From Flavobacterium sp. (lineage in GTDB: Bacteria > Bacteroidota > Bacteroidia > Flavobacteriales > Flavobacteriaceae), in NCBI GenBank assembly GCA_014377455.1, contig JACMPO010000077.1, positions 81,443 through 145,442 of the forward strand: a stretch of DNA of 64,000 nucleotides. The letters are read 5' to 3'. Of the stretch, positions 48,180 through 59,466 are shown in pieces. Within the stretch, counting starts at the first letter, position 1. Each line of letters begins with the position of its first letter. A program made the translations under genes and the position numbers. The notes beneath the pieces are model-generated. The model was not told where the DNA came from, made no database searches, and saw only the letters and a list, made by a program, of their open reading frames with translations.

Positions 48180-51100
48180 TTATTCCATCTTTCTGCCGAA
48201 ATGTGCAAACCTGTTGTTATAGGAGTTGAAAATAACTTTGTTTTTATTGTAAAACGCTTCGTCTTTTTGTTCCTGCATTACAGTAAGTAAACTTCTGTAG
48301 CGTTCAATATCTGTTATAATGTCTGTTGCAATATAAGATTGATCTGATAATTTAATGCCACTGTAAAATGTCAAATTTTGCTGATATTTTTTCATTAATT
48401 TATCAAGAAGTTGTTGGGCTTTTTGCTTCTCACCTATCTCATAATAACCAGTGGCAAATGGTTCTACCATAGAGTAATATCCGTAATAATCCAATGGCAT
48501 TTTGGACAAAGCCAGCTCAATAATATTTTTCGCTTTCGCAGTTTTACCTTCTTCTATAAGCACTTGCATTAAACGCGACATATTAGTACGTAACGAGATA
48601 CTATTTCTTCTGGTTTCTGGATCATGATATATTTTTGTGCTTTCGCCATTTCCCCAAGGAATTTTCATAATGATATCGTACATTTTATCAGAATCTATTT
48701 GACCCATATCCATTAAACTTCCATCTTCTGGCAGTTTTGTTCTTATTGGAACTAATTTAAATAACATTCCGTCAAGTTGCAGATATTCTTTCATCCACAA
48801 ATAATCATCGTCACCAAAACTTCCTGGACTGAAATAAATGGGACGTTTCCAATTATTATTAGCAACAGCATCGAGCATCATTAAACGATTTTTATATAAT
48901 GCGCCACCTTTAATATCAATATCAATGTAAGGCACTATGGAGTCATTAAATTTTGGGCTTACAACCTTATTTGCAATAACTGTATTTTTATCAACTGGAA
49001 TTCGAACCTTATTAGTTGGGAAAAAATGAAGGCGTTGTCCGCTTTGCATTTCAACCTCGGTGATGGTATCTTCACTTTTTGCAAAATTTAAAAAATCCTT
49101 AATTTCCCAACGATTTTCAGTACGTTTGTTAAATATGATTCCATCTCTTTTATCGCCTACATATTGTAAATGATTAAAAGAAATGGGCATTCCATCTGCC
49201 TTATAGGTTTTCATTTTGGATTGATCAATGTACCAATCGGTCATTAATAAACTGGTGTTTACAATTTTAACATCGGTTCGATAACCTTCAATTTCTTGAG
49301 CATACCAAAGCGGAAATGTATCATTATCACCTATAGTAAACAATATCGCATTTGGATCGCAGGAATCTAAATAAGATTTTGCTAACGAAAGTGCCGTATA
49401 TTTACCAGATCTGTCATGATCGTCCCAATTTTGGGATGCCATTAATACTGGAGCACCAAGCAAACTTATCCCAATAATTATAGGTCCAGCTAATTTAGAA
49501 GTGACTTTTTCTTTTAGAATTTCATAAATTGCATAAACACCAAAACCTATCCAAATTGCAAAAACATAAAACGATCCTACGAGTGCATAATCGCGTTCTC
49601 GAGGTTCAAACGGACGTTCGTTTAGGTAAATTTTAAGAGCAAAACCTGTAAACAAAAATAAGGCTAGAAGTACATAAAAACTTTTCAAATCACGTTGAGC
49701 GTGGTACATTAATCCAATTAATCCGAGAATAAAAGGGACAAAATAGTAGACATTTCTACCTTTGTTATGAAGCATGTCATCAGATAAATTATCTTGTGAA
49801 CCTAAGTGAATTTGATCAATAAATTTAATACCACTAAGCCAATTTCCATCAAGATTATCATATCGCCCTTGATTGTCGTTTTGACGACCAACAAAATTCC
49901 ATAGTAAATATCGAATGTACATATAACCAAATTGAAACTCAGCCATGAAACTTAAATTGTCTGCCGTAGAAGGCTTTTCGATATCTAAATATTCGCCATA
50001 TGCTTTTAAAAATGCGATGTATCCGTCGTTATCTATTTTATGAGAAGCATAAGCCTGACGAAATTCTGCTACAACATCGGTAAGTTCTTTCTCTTCGGAA
50101 TAATCTGCTTTTATTTTAAATTTAGGAACGTCTGTAAAGTTTATATATCCTTCTATATTGTCTGTGCTCCACATTCTTGGTAGAATAGTTTTTTGTGAAT
50201 CATCGGTATTTTGCTCGGCATTTTTAAAATTATTTACAATTTCATATCGTCCTGTTTTGTAATTTCTTTCGTAGTTAGGCGCTTTGTCTAAATAAGGATT
50301 ATTTGGATCTAAACCTACAAACTCGTCAGTATACTGCGGTCCATAAAAAAGCGGATTTACACCATATTGTTCTCGGTTATAATAAGCCAAAACTTCTGTA
50401 GCATCTGATGGTTTATTTTCGTTAATCGGCGTATTTGCATTTGCTCTAATAGGTAACATCATCCAAGTAGAAAAACCTATTAATACAAATAAAATGCAAA
50501 GTAAAACTGTATTTAAAAGTGGGTGTTGCTTATCTTTAGTATATTTCAATCCGAAATAAAACAAAGCGACAATAATTATTAAGGCAATTACACTTCCTGA
50601 ATCAAATGGCAAACCAATGTCATTTACCATAAAAAGCTCCATTTTCCCAAAAAATGCCATAGTATAAGGCAACAACAGTTTGAAAATAAATAATAAAATT
50701 GCTACTATTATAAGATTTGCAAAAACAAAATTCTTAACAGTAACTTTTTTATAGTTTTTAAAAAAATACAAAAATCCAATCGCAGGGATTGTTAGTAATG
50801 CCATGAAATGCACCCCAAACGAAAGTCCAATTACCAAACTTATCAATAGCAACCACTTGTTTCCTTTAGGCAAATGCATTTCTTGTTCCCATCGCAATCC
50901 TAACCAAAAAAGCAATGCAATAAATAAAGTTGCCATTGCATAAACTTCTGCTTCAACGGCATTGAACCAAAAACTATCAGAAAAAGTATAAGCTAAAGCA
51001 CCTACAAATGAACTTCCTAATATTACAATGCTATTATCCTTATTAATTTCAGAATAGGAAGAAATTATTTTTCTTAAAATTAAAGTTGATGACCAAAATA

Positions 51101-51383
51101 AAAATAATATTGTAAAAGCACTGGAAAAAACCGACATCATATTTACCATTAGTGCTATATGTTCTTTGCTAGTAGCAAAAAGTGCAAAAAAAGCACCGAG
51201 CATTTGGAATAATGGCGCGCCAGGTGGATGTCCAACTTCAAGTTTTGCCGCAGTAGCAATATATTCCCCACAATCCCAAAAACTTAATGTAGGTTCAACA
51301 GTAAGTGAATAAGTAAGTAAAGCTATACCAAAAGCAAGCCAACCAATAATTGTATTCCACTTGTTAAAGTTAAATGATTTCAT
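48180..51383 (-). CDS. DUF2723 family membrane glycosyltransferase (protein O-mannosyltransferase-like)
   Basis: SFWDCGEYIATAAKLEVGHPPGAPLFQMLGAFFALFA; multi-TM, 1067 aa. Confidence 0.93.
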   Translation of the reverse strand: MKSFNFNKWNTIIGWLAFGIALLTYSLTVEPTLSFWDCGEYIATAAKLEVGHPPGAPLFQMLGAFFALFATSKEHIALMVNMMSVFSSAFTILFLFWSSTLILRKIISSYSEINKDNSIVILGSSFVGALAYTFSDSFWFNAVEAEVYAMATLFIALLFWLGLRWEQEMHLPKGNKWLLLISLVIGLSFGVHFMALLTIPAIGFLYFFKNYKKVTVKNFVFANLIIVAILLFIFKLLLPYTMAFFGKMELFMVNDIGLPFDSGSVIALIIIVALFYFGLKYTKDKQHPLLNTVLLCILFVLIGFSTWMMLPIRANANTPINENKPSDATEVLAYYNREQYGVNPLFYGPQYTDEFVGLDPNNPYLDKAPNYERNYKTGRYEIVNNFKNAEQNTDDSQKTILPRMWSTDNIEGYINFTDVPKFKIKADYSEEKELTDVVAEFRQAYASHKIDNDGYIAFLKAYGEYLDIEKPSTADNLSFMAEFQFGYMYIRYLLWNFVGRQNDNQGRYDNLDGNWLSGIKFIDQIHLGSQDNLSDDMLHNKGRNVYYFVPFILGLIGLMYHAQRDLKSFYVLLALFLFTGFALKIYLNERPFEPRERDYALVGSFYVFAIWIGFGVYAIYEILKEKVTSKLAGPIIIGISLLGAPVLMASQNWDDHDRSGKYTALSLAKSYLDSCDPNAILFTIGDNDTFPLWYAQEIEGYRTDVKIVNTSLLMTDWYIDQSKMKTYKADGMPISFNHLQYVGDKRDGIIFNKRTENRWEIKDFLNFAKSEDTITEVEMQSGQRLHFFPTNKVRIPVDKNTVIANKVVSPKFNDSIVPYIDIDIKGGALYKNRLMMLDAVANNNWKRPIYFSPGSFGDDDYLWMKEYLQLDGMLFKLVPIRTKLPEDGSLMDMGQIDSDKMYDIIMKIPWGNGESTKIYHDPETRRNSISLRTNMSRLMQVLIEEGKTAKAKNIIELALSKMPLDYYGYYSMVEPFATGYYEIGEKQKAQQLLDKLMKKYQQNLTFYSGIKLSDQSYIATDIITDIERYRSLLTVMQEQKDEAFYNKNKVIFNSYNNRFAHFGRKME

Positions 51384-51536
51384 AAAGTAAATAGAGATTT
51401 ATTTAATTGCAAAGAAACTATTTTTTTGTTTAATCGCATATTGCTTAACATAATTTTCTATAAAACAATTATGAACAAATATGACTTTGCACTTGTTAGA
51501 TTTTGAAAATCTTTTTTAAATAAAATCGCACAAATG

Positions 51537-51567
51537 TTTGCTTAAATTAAAATATGTAGTAAATTTG
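51537..51567 (+). promoter_or_regulatory. Promoter of tRNA-Gln
   Basis: TTTG at 51537 and TAAATTTG (TAnnTTTG) at 51560-51567. Confidence 0.65.
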
Positions 51568-51587
51568 CACGCTCAATAAGATAATAT

Positions 51588-51658
51588 TGGTCTATGGTGT
51601 AATGGTAACACAACTGTTTTTGGTGCAGTCTTTCTAGGTTCGAGTCCTAGTAGACCAA
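51588..51658 (+). tRNA. tRNA-Gln (anticodon TTG)
   Basis: Acceptor TGGTCTA/TAGACCA, anticodon loop TTTTGGT, T-arm CTAGGTTCGAGTCCTAG; CCA not encoded. Confidence 0.95.
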
Positions 51659-51659
51659 C

Positions 51660-51701
51660 AAAAAACCTACAAATTGTACTAAACTTTTTGTAGGTTTTTT
51701 T
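51660..51701 (+). terminator. Terminator after tRNA-Gln
   Basis: AAAAAACCTACAAA...TTTTTGTAGGTTTTTTT hairpin. Confidence 0.88.
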
Positions 51702-51723
51702 ATTTATAAAACTTTTATTAATC

Positions 51724-52548
51724 CTAAATTTTAAAAGTCACGACAGGTCTTTTAGCATGGTTTACTAAATCCTCGCTAATACTTCCGTTAAAAAAATGTG
51801 AAAGTCCTTTGCGTCCGTGAGTGCAAACCCCTATTAAATCGGCATGAATACTTTTTGCAAAATTTAAAATTCCTTTTTCAACATTGGATTCATTATAAAT
51901 ATGCATTTTTACTTTTGGAACACTGTACGATGACATAAAGTTTTTCATAATTTCTTCTGATCTTGAGGTTGATCTAAAATTATTTGGAGTATTTATCATC
52001 ACCAAATGTAAATTTGCATCAAATTTTGTAGCAAACTCGACTACTTTTTCAAAAGGTTTTTTTATCTCGTCACTAAAATCAGAAGCAAAAACAAAATCAT
52101 TAACTTTAAAATCGTCATCTTCTTTTTTTATAATTAAAACTGGAATATCTGAATTTCTAACAACTTTCTCCGCATTAGATCCAATAAACATTTCTTTAAA
52201 ACCACTTGCTCCGTGAGAACCCATGACAATTAAATCTACATTATTTTTTTTGCTAATATTTAAAATTCCATCAAATGCTAATTCAAATTGTACTATTTCA
52301 GAAACTTTAATCCCTTCAAGATAATCCTCATCCATCAAATCCTCCAAACGTTTGATGGCAGCATTTTTAAAAAACATAATTTCAGGTATGTCACTACCGC
52401 TTCCTAAAGCATCGCTTCCTTCGTGTGGTAATTCCAGCATGTGCAACAGTACAATTTCACCATTATTTTTTCGTGCTATTTGAGCAGCTACCTTAAGAGC
52501 ATATTCTGCATGATCAGAAAAATCGGTTGGTATTAAAATTTTTTTCAT
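51724..52548 (-). CDS. Universal stress protein with two Usp domains
   Basis: MKKILIPTDFSDHAEYALKVAAQIA; IVMGSHGASGFKEMFIGSNAEKVVR. Confidence 0.93.
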   Translation of the reverse strand: MKKILIPTDFSDHAEYALKVAAQIARKNNGEIVLLHMLELPHEGSDALGSGSDIPEIMFFKNAAIKRLEDLMDEDYLEGIKVSEIVQFELAFDGILNISKKNNVDLIVMGSHGASGFKEMFIGSNAEKVVRNSDIPVLIIKKEDDDFKVNDFVFASDFSDEIKKPFEKVVEFATKFDANLHLVMINTPNNFRSTSRSEEIMKNFMSSYSVPKVKMHIYNESNVEKGILNFAKSIHADLIGVCTHGRKGLSHFFNGSISEDLVNHAKRPVVTFKI

Positions 52549-52643
52549 AAGAGTGTATATTATTTACTAATCAATTTGTTACTCAATATAAAGGTAATGA
52601 AAAATATGAAAGACAATGATTTTTTTAATTTAAAAAATATATC

Positions 52644-52651
52644 TATATTTG
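52644..52651 (+). promoter_or_regulatory. -7 box of rimP-nusA-infB promoter
   Basis: TATATTTG matching TAnnTTTG. Confidence 0.6.
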
Positions 52652-52678
52652 CATCATTATTTGATTTATATGGATAAT

Positions 52679-52704
52679 GAGGCACGCACTGCGTGCCTCT
52701 TTTT
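52679..52704 (+). promoter_or_regulatory. Leader terminator-like hairpin upstream of rimP
   Basis: GAGGCACGC-ACT-GCGTGCCTC followed by TTTTT; 9 bp perfect GC-rich stem, ends about 9 nt before rimP ATG. Confidence 0.8.
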
Positions 52705-52713
52705 ATAGAAAAC

Positions 52714-53181
52714 ATGACATTTAAAGAACAAGTTGCCCAACTTTTGAACGATAGTTTAGCAGAAAAACCAGGTGTTTTTTTGATAGATTTATCATTTTCA
52801 GATAGTTACAAAATTATTGTAACTTTGGACGGCGATAAGGGAGTGGCTTTGCAAGATTGTATCGATATAAGCAGAGCTATTGAGCCAAATTTAGACAGAG
52901 AAGAACACGATTTTGCGCTCGAAGTAGCCTCTGTTGGTGTGGGTTCACCGTTAAAAATGGTTCGTCAATATAAAAAAAATATAGGTAGAACATTGATAGT
53001 TAAAACAAAAAATGAAACTATCGAAGCCAATTTAGATAATGCAAATGATGATTTTATAACATTATCATGGTCGGCAAGAGAACCAAAAAAAATAGGTAAA
53101 GGAAAGGAAACTGTTCAAAAACAATTACAAATTCCTTACACAGAAATAAAAGAAGCAGTAGTTACAGTAAATTTTAATTAA
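52714..53181 (+). CDS. rimP: Ribosome maturation factor RimP (start at MTFKEQVAQ)
   Basis: Followed by nusA and inf[33 protein letters not shown]. Confidence 0.93.
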   Translation: MTFKEQVAQLLNDSLAEKPGVFLIDLSFSDSYKIIVTLDGDKGVALQDCIDISRAIEPNLDREEHDFALEVASVGVGSPLKMVRQYKKNIGRTLIVKTKNETIEANLDNANDDFITLSWSAREPKKIGKGKETVQKQLQIPYTEIKEAVVTVNFN

Positions 53182-53191
53182 TTATAGAATA

Positions 53192-54433
53192 ATGGAGAAT
53201 ATTGCATTAATCGACTCATTCTCAGAGTTTAAAGATGATAAACTTATTGATAGAGTAACGCTTATGGCGATTTTGGAAGATGTTTTTAGAAATGCTTTAA
53301 AAAAGAAGTATGGTTCAGACGACAACTTTGATATAATCATTAATCCAGATAAAGGAGATATGGAAATTTGGCAACGCAGAGTTATTGTTGCCGATGATGA
53401 TTTAGATTTAGATCACCTTGAAATTACTTTAACTGATGCTCGAAAAATAGAAGCCGATTTTGAAATAGGCGAAGAAGTTTCGGAAGAGGTAAAACTTATT
53501 GATTTAGGACGACGAGCTATTTTAGCTTTACGCCAAAATTTAATATCTAAAATTCACGAACACGATAATACTACTTTGTACAAACAGTTCAAAGATATTA
53601 TTGGTGAAATTTATACTGCAGAAGTTCACCATGTTAGACCACGAGTTGTAATCTTAGTGGATGATGATGGAAACGAAATAATACTTCCTAAGGAAAAACA
53701 AATTCCATCAGATTTTTTTAGAAAAGGTGATAATGTAAAAGGGATTATAGAATCTGTAGAGTTAAAAGGAAATAAACCTCAAATTATAATGTCAAGAACT
53801 TCTGAAAAATTCTTGGAGAAATTATTTGAACAAGAAATTCCAGAAGTTTTCGACGGTTTAATCATGATTAAAAAAGTAGTTAGAATTCCCGGTGAAAAAG
53901 CAAAAGTAGCTGTGGACTCTTACGATGATCGAATTGACCCAGTTGGTGCTTGCGTTGGAATGAAAGGTTCAAGAATTCATGGTATTGTACGGGAATTAGG
54001 CAATGAAAATATTGATGTAATTAATTTTACTACAAACCCTTCTTTGCTAATTACTAGAGCTTTGAGTCCAGCAAAAGTTTCATCTGTAAAGATTGATGAA
54101 GAAAATAAACGAGCCGAAGTATTTTTAAAATTAGAAGAAGTTTCAAAAGCTATTGGTCGTGGAGGTCAAAACATAAAATTGGCAGGACAACTTTCTGGTT
54201 ATGAACTGGATGTAATACGCGAAGGAAGCCCAGTAGAAGAAGATGATGTAGAATTAACAGAGTTTTCTGATGTTATTGAAGATTGGGTTATTGCTGAATT
54301 TGCAAAAATTGGATTGGATACTGCTCGTAGTATTTTAAAACAAGACGTTGCAGACTTAGCCAGAAGAACCGATTTGGAAGAAGAAACAATACAAGAAGTA
54401 ATGAATATTTTGAAAGAAGAGTTCGAGGACTAA
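53192..54433 (+). CDS. nusA: Transcription termination/elongation factor NusA
   Basis: S1/KH domains; DPVGACVGMKGSRIHGIVRELGNENIDVI; AIGRGGQNIKLAGQLSG. Confidence 0.97.
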   Translation: MENIALIDSFSEFKDDKLIDRVTLMAILEDVFRNALKKKYGSDDNFDIIINPDKGDMEIWQRRVIVADDDLDLDHLEITLTDARKIEADFEIGEEVSEEVKLIDLGRRAILALRQNLISKIHEHDNTTLYKQFKDIIGEIYTAEVHHVRPRVVILVDDDGNEIILPKEKQIPSDFFRKGDNVKGIIESVELKGNKPQIIMSRTSEKFLEKLFEQEIPEVFDGLIMIKKVVRIPGEKAKVAVDSYDDRIDPVGACVGMKGSRIHGIVRELGNENIDVINFTTNPSLLITRALSPAKVSSVKIDEENKRAEVFLKLEEVSKAIGRGGQNIKLAGQLSGYELDVIREGSPVEEDDVELTEFSDVIEDWVIAEFAKIGLDTARSILKQDVADLARRTDLEEETIQEVMNILKEEFED

Positions 54434-54481
54434 CTTTTTTCTACACAACACAACAATAAAAAGGTTATTTAAAAAGATTTT

Positions 54482-57304
54482 ATGTCTGAAGAAAGAATTA
54501 TTAGAATAAACAGAGTTTTAAGAGAGCTTAACATCTCATTGGAAAGAGCTGTCGATTACCTCAAGGAGAAAGGAATTTCTGTTGAGTCAAACCCAAATGC
54601 GAAAATTTCTGATAAGGAATTTGATATTTTACAAAGCCAATTCGCTGGTGACAAGGGAAACAAAGAAGCATCAAAGGGTGTAAGCGAAGAAATTAAAAAA
54701 GAAAAAGAAGCACTTCGTTTAGAACGCGAAAAAGAAATTGAAGATAAAAGAAAGGCAGACGAAGAAAGACAGCGACAAGAAGTTATAAAAGCTAGAGTCG
54801 TGGTAAGCGGTCCGAAACAAGTAGGAACCATCGACTTAAATCCAAAACCTATTGCAACAATACCAGCAAACGTTGAAAAACCAATTGAAGCAAAGGCGTT
54901 AGAAACACCAGTAGTTGATCAAAAACAGATCAAAAAAGTAACTCTTGATGCACAAACTCAACAAGCAGAAAAAACTAAAATAACTAAAAAGGTTGCGAAT
55001 AATCCAACTGAAAAACTAGTAGAAAAACCCGTTGAAAAAATTGCTGAAATACCTGCTGAACCTGTTGCTGACGAAACATTTACGACACAATATCAAAAGT
55101 TATCTGGTGCAACATTAACTGGTCAAGTTATAGATTTAGCACAATTTAATAAACCTAAAAAAACTACTGCGCCAAAAATAAACAGCGCAAATAAGGTTGA
55201 CCCAAATAAAAATAAAAGAAAACGAATTCCGCCAAAACCAGGTGAAGTGCGTCCAAACACTACTGGCGGAAATGCAACTGGTACAAGACCACCAGGACAA
55301 GGCGGTCAAGGCGCAAACAAGTTTGGTCCTAATAAGCCAGGTTCAGGCGGTGGATATAATAAAGGAGCACGTCCAGCAATTGTACAAAAAGTTGAACCAA
55401 CAGAGGAAGACGTAAAAAATCAAATCAAGGAAACTTTAGAGCGTTTGCAAGGGAAAGGATCAAAATCCAAAGCGGCAAAGTATAGAAGAGACAAAAGAGA
55501 TACTCACCGTCAACGGTCTGATGAAGAGCAAAAAGCAATTGATGAAGGTAGTAAAACAATAAAAGTTACTGAGTTTGTAACTGTTGGCGAAGTAGCTACA
55601 ATGATGGATGTGCCAATAACTAAAGTAATTGGTACTTGTATGTCTCTTGGATTGATGGTAACTATGAACCAACGTCTTGATGCTGAAACATTATCAATTG
55701 TTGCTGACGAATTTGGTTATGAAGTAGAGTTTATAACATCTGATATTGAAGATTCTATTGAAATTATTGCAGATAAAGAAGAAGATTTAATAAATAGAGC
55801 ACCAATAGTAACCGTAATGGGTCACGTGGATCATGGTAAAACCTCATTACTTGACAACATTCGTAAAGAAAATGTAATCGCAGGTGAATCTGGTGGAATT
55901 ACACAGCACATTGGAGCTTACGGTGTAATGCTCGAAGGTGGTCAAAAAATTACTTTTTTAGACACACCTGGTCACGAAGCTTTTACTGCGATGAGAGCTC
56001 GTGGAGCACAAGTAACCGATATTGCAATTATTGTTATCGCTGCAGATGATGACATTATGCCACAAACAAAAGAAGCAATCAGTCACGCCCAAGCAGCAAA
56101 TGTTCCAATGATATTTGCAATAAATAAAATTGATAAACCAGGTGCAAATCCTGAAAAAATAAAAGAAAAATTAGCTTCAATGAATTTACTTGTTGAAGAT
56201 TGGGGTGGAAAATATCAATCGCATGACATCTCTGCAAAATCTGGTATTGGAGTTAAGGAGTTACTTGAAAAAGTATTATTAGAAGCTGAAATTTTAGACT
56301 TAAAAGCAAATCCAAACAAACCCGCAGTAGGAACTGTGGTTGAGGCACAACTTGATAAAGGTCGAGGTTATATTTCTACAATTTTAGTTCAATCGGGAAC
56401 TTTAAAAATTGGTGATTATGTATTAGCAGGGAAAAATCATGGTAAGGTGAAAGCAATGCACGATGAACGAGGAAATATTGTACTTGAAGCTGGTCCATCT
56501 ACACCTATTTCGATTTTAGGACTTGACGGAGCATCTACTGCTGGAGATAAGTTTAATGTGTTTGAAGATGAAAGAGAAGCAAAACAAATAGCTACCAAAA
56601 GAACTCAATTAATGCGCGAACAATCTGTTCGAACACAACGTCATATTACGCTAGCTGAAATTGGTCGTCGTATAGCTTTAGGACAATTTAAAGAATTAAA
56701 TATTATCCTTAAAGGTGATGTGGATGGTTCGGTAGAAGCTTTATCTAGCGAATTTACTAAACTATCAACTGAAGAAATTCAAATTAATATAATTCATAAA
56801 GGTGTTGGTGCTATTACTGAAACTGATGTAATGTTGGCTTCTGCATCTGACGCAATTATTATTGGATTTAATGTAAGACCTGCCGGAAATGCAAGACAAC
56901 TTGCCGTTAAAGAAGAAATTGATATTAGAAATTATTCTATAATTTATGACGCAATTAACGACTTGAAAGATGCAATGGAAGGAATGCTTTCGCCAGAAAT
57001 GAAAGAAGAAATTACAGGTACCGCAGAAATTAGAGAAATATTCAAAGTGTCTAAAGTTGGAACTATTGCAGGTTGTATGGTAACTGACGGAAAAATATTT
57101 AGAAACTCTAAAATTCGAATCATTAGAGAAGGCGTAGTTGTATTTACTGGAGAACTATCTACTTTAAAACGATTTAAAGATGATGTTAAAGACGTTTCTA
57201 AAGGATATGATTGTGGAATGCAAATTAAAAACTATAATGATATCGAGCAACTGGATTTAATTGAGGCTTTCCAAGAAGTTATGGTTAAGAAAAAGTTGAA
57301 ATAA
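54482..57304 (+). CDS. infB: Translation initiation factor IF-2
   Basis: [48 protein letters not shown]. Confidence 0.97.
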   Translation: MSEERIIRINRVLRELNISLERAVDYLKEKGISVESNPNAKISDKEFDILQSQFAGDKGNKEASKGVSEEIKKEKEALRLEREKEIEDKRKADEERQRQEVIKARVVVSGPKQVGTIDLNPKPIATIPANVEKPIEAKALETPVVDQKQIKKVTLDAQTQQAEKTKITKKVANNPTEKLVEKPVEKIAEIPAEPVADETFTTQYQKLSGATLTGQVIDLAQFNKPKKTTAPKINSANKVDPNKNKRKRIPPKPGEVRPNTTGGNATGTRPPGQGGQGANKFGPNKPGSGGGYNKGARPAIVQKVEPTEEDVKNQIKETLERLQGKGSKSKAAKYRRDKRDTHRQRSDEEQKAIDEGSKTIKVTEFVTVGEVATMMDVPITKVIGTCMSLGLMVTMNQRLDAETLSIVADEFGYEVEFITSDIEDSIEIIADKEEDLINRAPIVTVMGHVDHGKTSLLDNIRKENVIAGESGGITQHIGAYGVMLEGGQKITFLDTPGHEAFTAMRARGAQVTDIAIIVIAADDDIMPQTKEAISHAQAANVPMIFAINKIDKPGANPEKIKEKLASMNLLVEDWGGKYQSHDISAKSGIGVKELLEKVLLEAEILDLKANPNKPAVGTVVEAQLDKGRGYISTILVQSGTLKIGDYVLAGKNHGKVKAMHDERGNIVLEAGPSTPISILGLDGASTAGDKFNVFEDEREAKQIATKRTQLMREQSVRTQRHITLAEIGRRIALGQFKELNIILKGDVDGSVEALSSEFTKLSTEEIQINIIHKGVGAITETDVMLASASDAIIIGFNVRPAGNARQLAVKEEIDIRNYSIIYDAINDLKDAMEGMLSPEMKEEITGTAEIREIFKVSKVGTIAGCMVTDGKIFRNSKIRIIREGVVVFTGELSTLKRFKDDVKDVSKGYDCGMQIKNYNDIEQLDLIEAFQEVMVKKKLK

Positions 57305-57329
57305 AAACATAAAAACAATATTTCTTAAT

Positions 57330-57363
57330 AAATCCCAATTGTTAATCAGTTGGGATTTGTTTT
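57330..57363 (+). terminator. Terminator after infB
   Basis: AAATCCCAATTG-TTAAT-CAGTTGGGATTT then T-rich. Confidence 0.85.
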
Positions 57364-57449
57364 TAATTGTAATATTGAAAAACATTAAACTAAGTCATGA
57401 GTGCTTTTTCATCTGATAATTTAAGTAAATTTGTGTTTTAAATTTAGAT

Positions 57450-58217
57450 ATGACAAACGTAAACGACAAGGGTTCCATTGTAACGGAAATTAATAGCAAA
57501 ATTGCCACAATAACCTTTTCACATCCTGCTAGCAATTCATTTCCCAGTGCATTACTACAAAAATTAGTGCTTGAATTTAATCAATTAAGTTCAAAAAAAG
57601 ATATAAATATTATTGTTTTACAAAGTTCAGGAACTGGTGCATTTTGTAGTGGAGCATCGTTTGATGAATTACTTTCCATCACTGATTTTGAAACTGGAAA
57701 AACATTTTTTCAGGGTTTTGCCAATGTAATTAACGCAATGCGAAAGTGTTCAAAAATTATAGTCGGAAAAGTTCAAGGTAAAGCTGTTGGAGGAGGTGTT
57801 GGATTAATTTCAGCTTGTGATTATGCTATTGCAAATAAGGAAAGTTCGGTTAAATTATCAGAAATCACAATTGGTATTGGCCCATTTGTTATAGAACCTG
57901 CAGTGTCAAGAAAAATTGGTGTCTCTGCTTTCTCAAACATGACTTTTACACCAACCCAATGGAAAACTGCATCTTGGGCTTTTGATAAAGGACTTTACGA
58001 TATGGTTTGCGACACACAGCAACATTTGGATTTAGAGGTTGACGTGTTCACAAAAAATTTATCGAATTATAATCCAGAAGCACTATTGGAATTGAAAAAA
58101 GTTCTTTGGAAAAATACCGAAAATTGGGATGAGCTTTTGATTGAACGTGCATCAATTTCTGGAAAATTAGTTCTGTCAAAATTTACTAAAAATGCATTAA
58201 ACCAATTTAAAAAGTAA
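57450..58217 (+). CDS. Enoyl-CoA hydratase/isomerase family protein
   Basis: SSGTGAFCSGASFDELL, GKVQGKAVGGGVGLISACDYAIA. Confidence 0.92.
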   Translation: MTNVNDKGSIVTEINSKIATITFSHPASNSFPSALLQKLVLEFNQLSSKKDINIIVLQSSGTGAFCSGASFDELLSITDFETGKTFFQGFANVINAMRKCSKIIVGKVQGKAVGGGVGLISACDYAIANKESSVKLSEITIGIGPFVIEPAVSRKIGVSAFSNMTFTPTQWKTASWAFDKGLYDMVCDTQQHLDLEVDVFTKNLSNYNPEALLELKKVLWKNTENWDELLIERASISGKLVLSKFTKNALNQFKK

Positions 58218-58313
58218 ATTTAAAATTACTATTTTTTAAATCATTGTAATAATTTTGGTCTAGAAAAGTAAAAGTATATTTATATTAAAATACCTTTGCA
58301 AAAATTAAAAATA

Positions 58314-58763
58314 ATGAGCAAAATTAGAATTACCAAGCAATTTAGTTTTGAAACTGGACACGCGCTTTATGGATATGACGGGAAATGTAAAAATGTTCAT
58401 GGCCATAGCTATAAATTATCAGTTACTGTTATAGGAACTCCAATTTTAGATAATTCCAATGTAAAGTTTGGGATGGTAATCGATTTTACTGATTTAAAAA
58501 AAATTGTTAAAGAAGAAATTGTAGACAACTTTGATCATGCTACAGTATTTAATAAAAACACCCCTCATGTAGAACTTGCAAACGAACTTTCATCTCGTGG
58601 ACATCACGTAATTTTAGTAAATTATCAACCTACAAGCGAAAACATGGTGATCGATTTTGCATTGAAAATTCAAAATCGTTTGCCTAGTAACATTCAACTT
58701 CATTCGCTAAAATTGCAAGAAACTGAAAGTTCGTTTGCCGAATGGTTTGCATCTGATAACTAA
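58314..58763 (+). CDS. queD: 6-carboxytetrahydropterin synthase-like (QueD/PTPS family)
   Basis: FSFETGHAL...CKNVHGHSYKLSVTV zinc/catalytic motif; start at MSKIRITKQF. Confidence 0.85.
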   Translation: MSKIRITKQFSFETGHALYGYDGKCKNVHGHSYKLSVTVIGTPILDNSNVKFGMVIDFTDLKKIVKEEIVDNFDHATVFNKNTPHVELANELSSRGHHVILVNYQPTSENMVIDFALKIQNRLPSNIQLHSLKLQETESSFAEWFASDN

Positions 58764-58803
58764 ATAAGAAATTTACCTTACAATCTTATTCACATCATTT
58801 GAA

Positions 58804-59463
58804 ATGAATTATATTCTCAATATTGAAACCGCTACAAAAAATTGTTCAGTCTCGCTAGCCAAAGAAGGTAAAACAATAATTTGTAAAGAAATTGCTGAAT
58901 TAGGATATTCACATGCCGAAAAGCTACATGTTTTTATCTCAGAAATAATCAGCGAAGCTGGAATATCCTATGCGGATTTAAAAGCAGTTGCGATAAGTTC
59001 TGGACCGGGATCTTATACTGGTCTACGCATAGGTGTTTCAGCCGCAAAAGGTCTTTGTTTTGCCTTAGGATTACCAATGATTTCAGTTGATACATTAACG
59101 TCTTTAGCTAATCAGGTGTTTCAAACTGATGGTTTAATTATTCCTATGATTGACGCCAGAAGAATGGAAGTTTACAGTGCTATTTTTGATTCAAAAAAAG
59201 AGATGATTCGAGCAGTTAAAGCAGAAATTTTATCTGAAAACAGTTTTAGTTCGATAACAGAAAAAATATACATTGTAGGTGATAGTTCCGAAAAAGCCAA
59301 AACTGTATTAACCACACCAAATTTTATTTTTCTTGACGAAATACAGCATCCATCGGCAAGAGAAATGAGTTTGCTTTCGTACTCAAAATTTCGAAAAAGT
59401 GATTTTGTAGATCTTGCTTATTTTGAGCCGTATTATTTAAAAGATTTTATGTTTGCCAAATAA
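58804..59463 (+). CDS. tsaB: tRNA threonylcarbamoyladenosine biosynthesis protein TsaB
   Basis: ILNIETATKNCSVSLAKEG, ISSGPGSYTGLRIGVSAAKGL. Confidence 0.94.
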   Translation: MNYILNIETATKNCSVSLAKEGKTIICKEIAELGYSHAEKLHVFISEIISEAGISYADLKAVAISSGPGSYTGLRIGVSAAKGLCFALGLPMISVDTLTSLANQVFQTDGLIIPMIDARRMEVYSAIFDSKKEMIRAVKAEILSENSFSSITEKIYIVGDSSEKAKTVLTTPNFIFLDEIQHPSAREMSLLSYSKFRKSDFVDLAYFEPYYLKDFMFAK

Positions 59464-59466
59464 TTA

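Noticed and set aside
52693-52713. GTG start of the tracked rimP ORF
   Set aside because: Lies within the leader hairpin; ATG at 52714 gives a standard RimP N-terminus.
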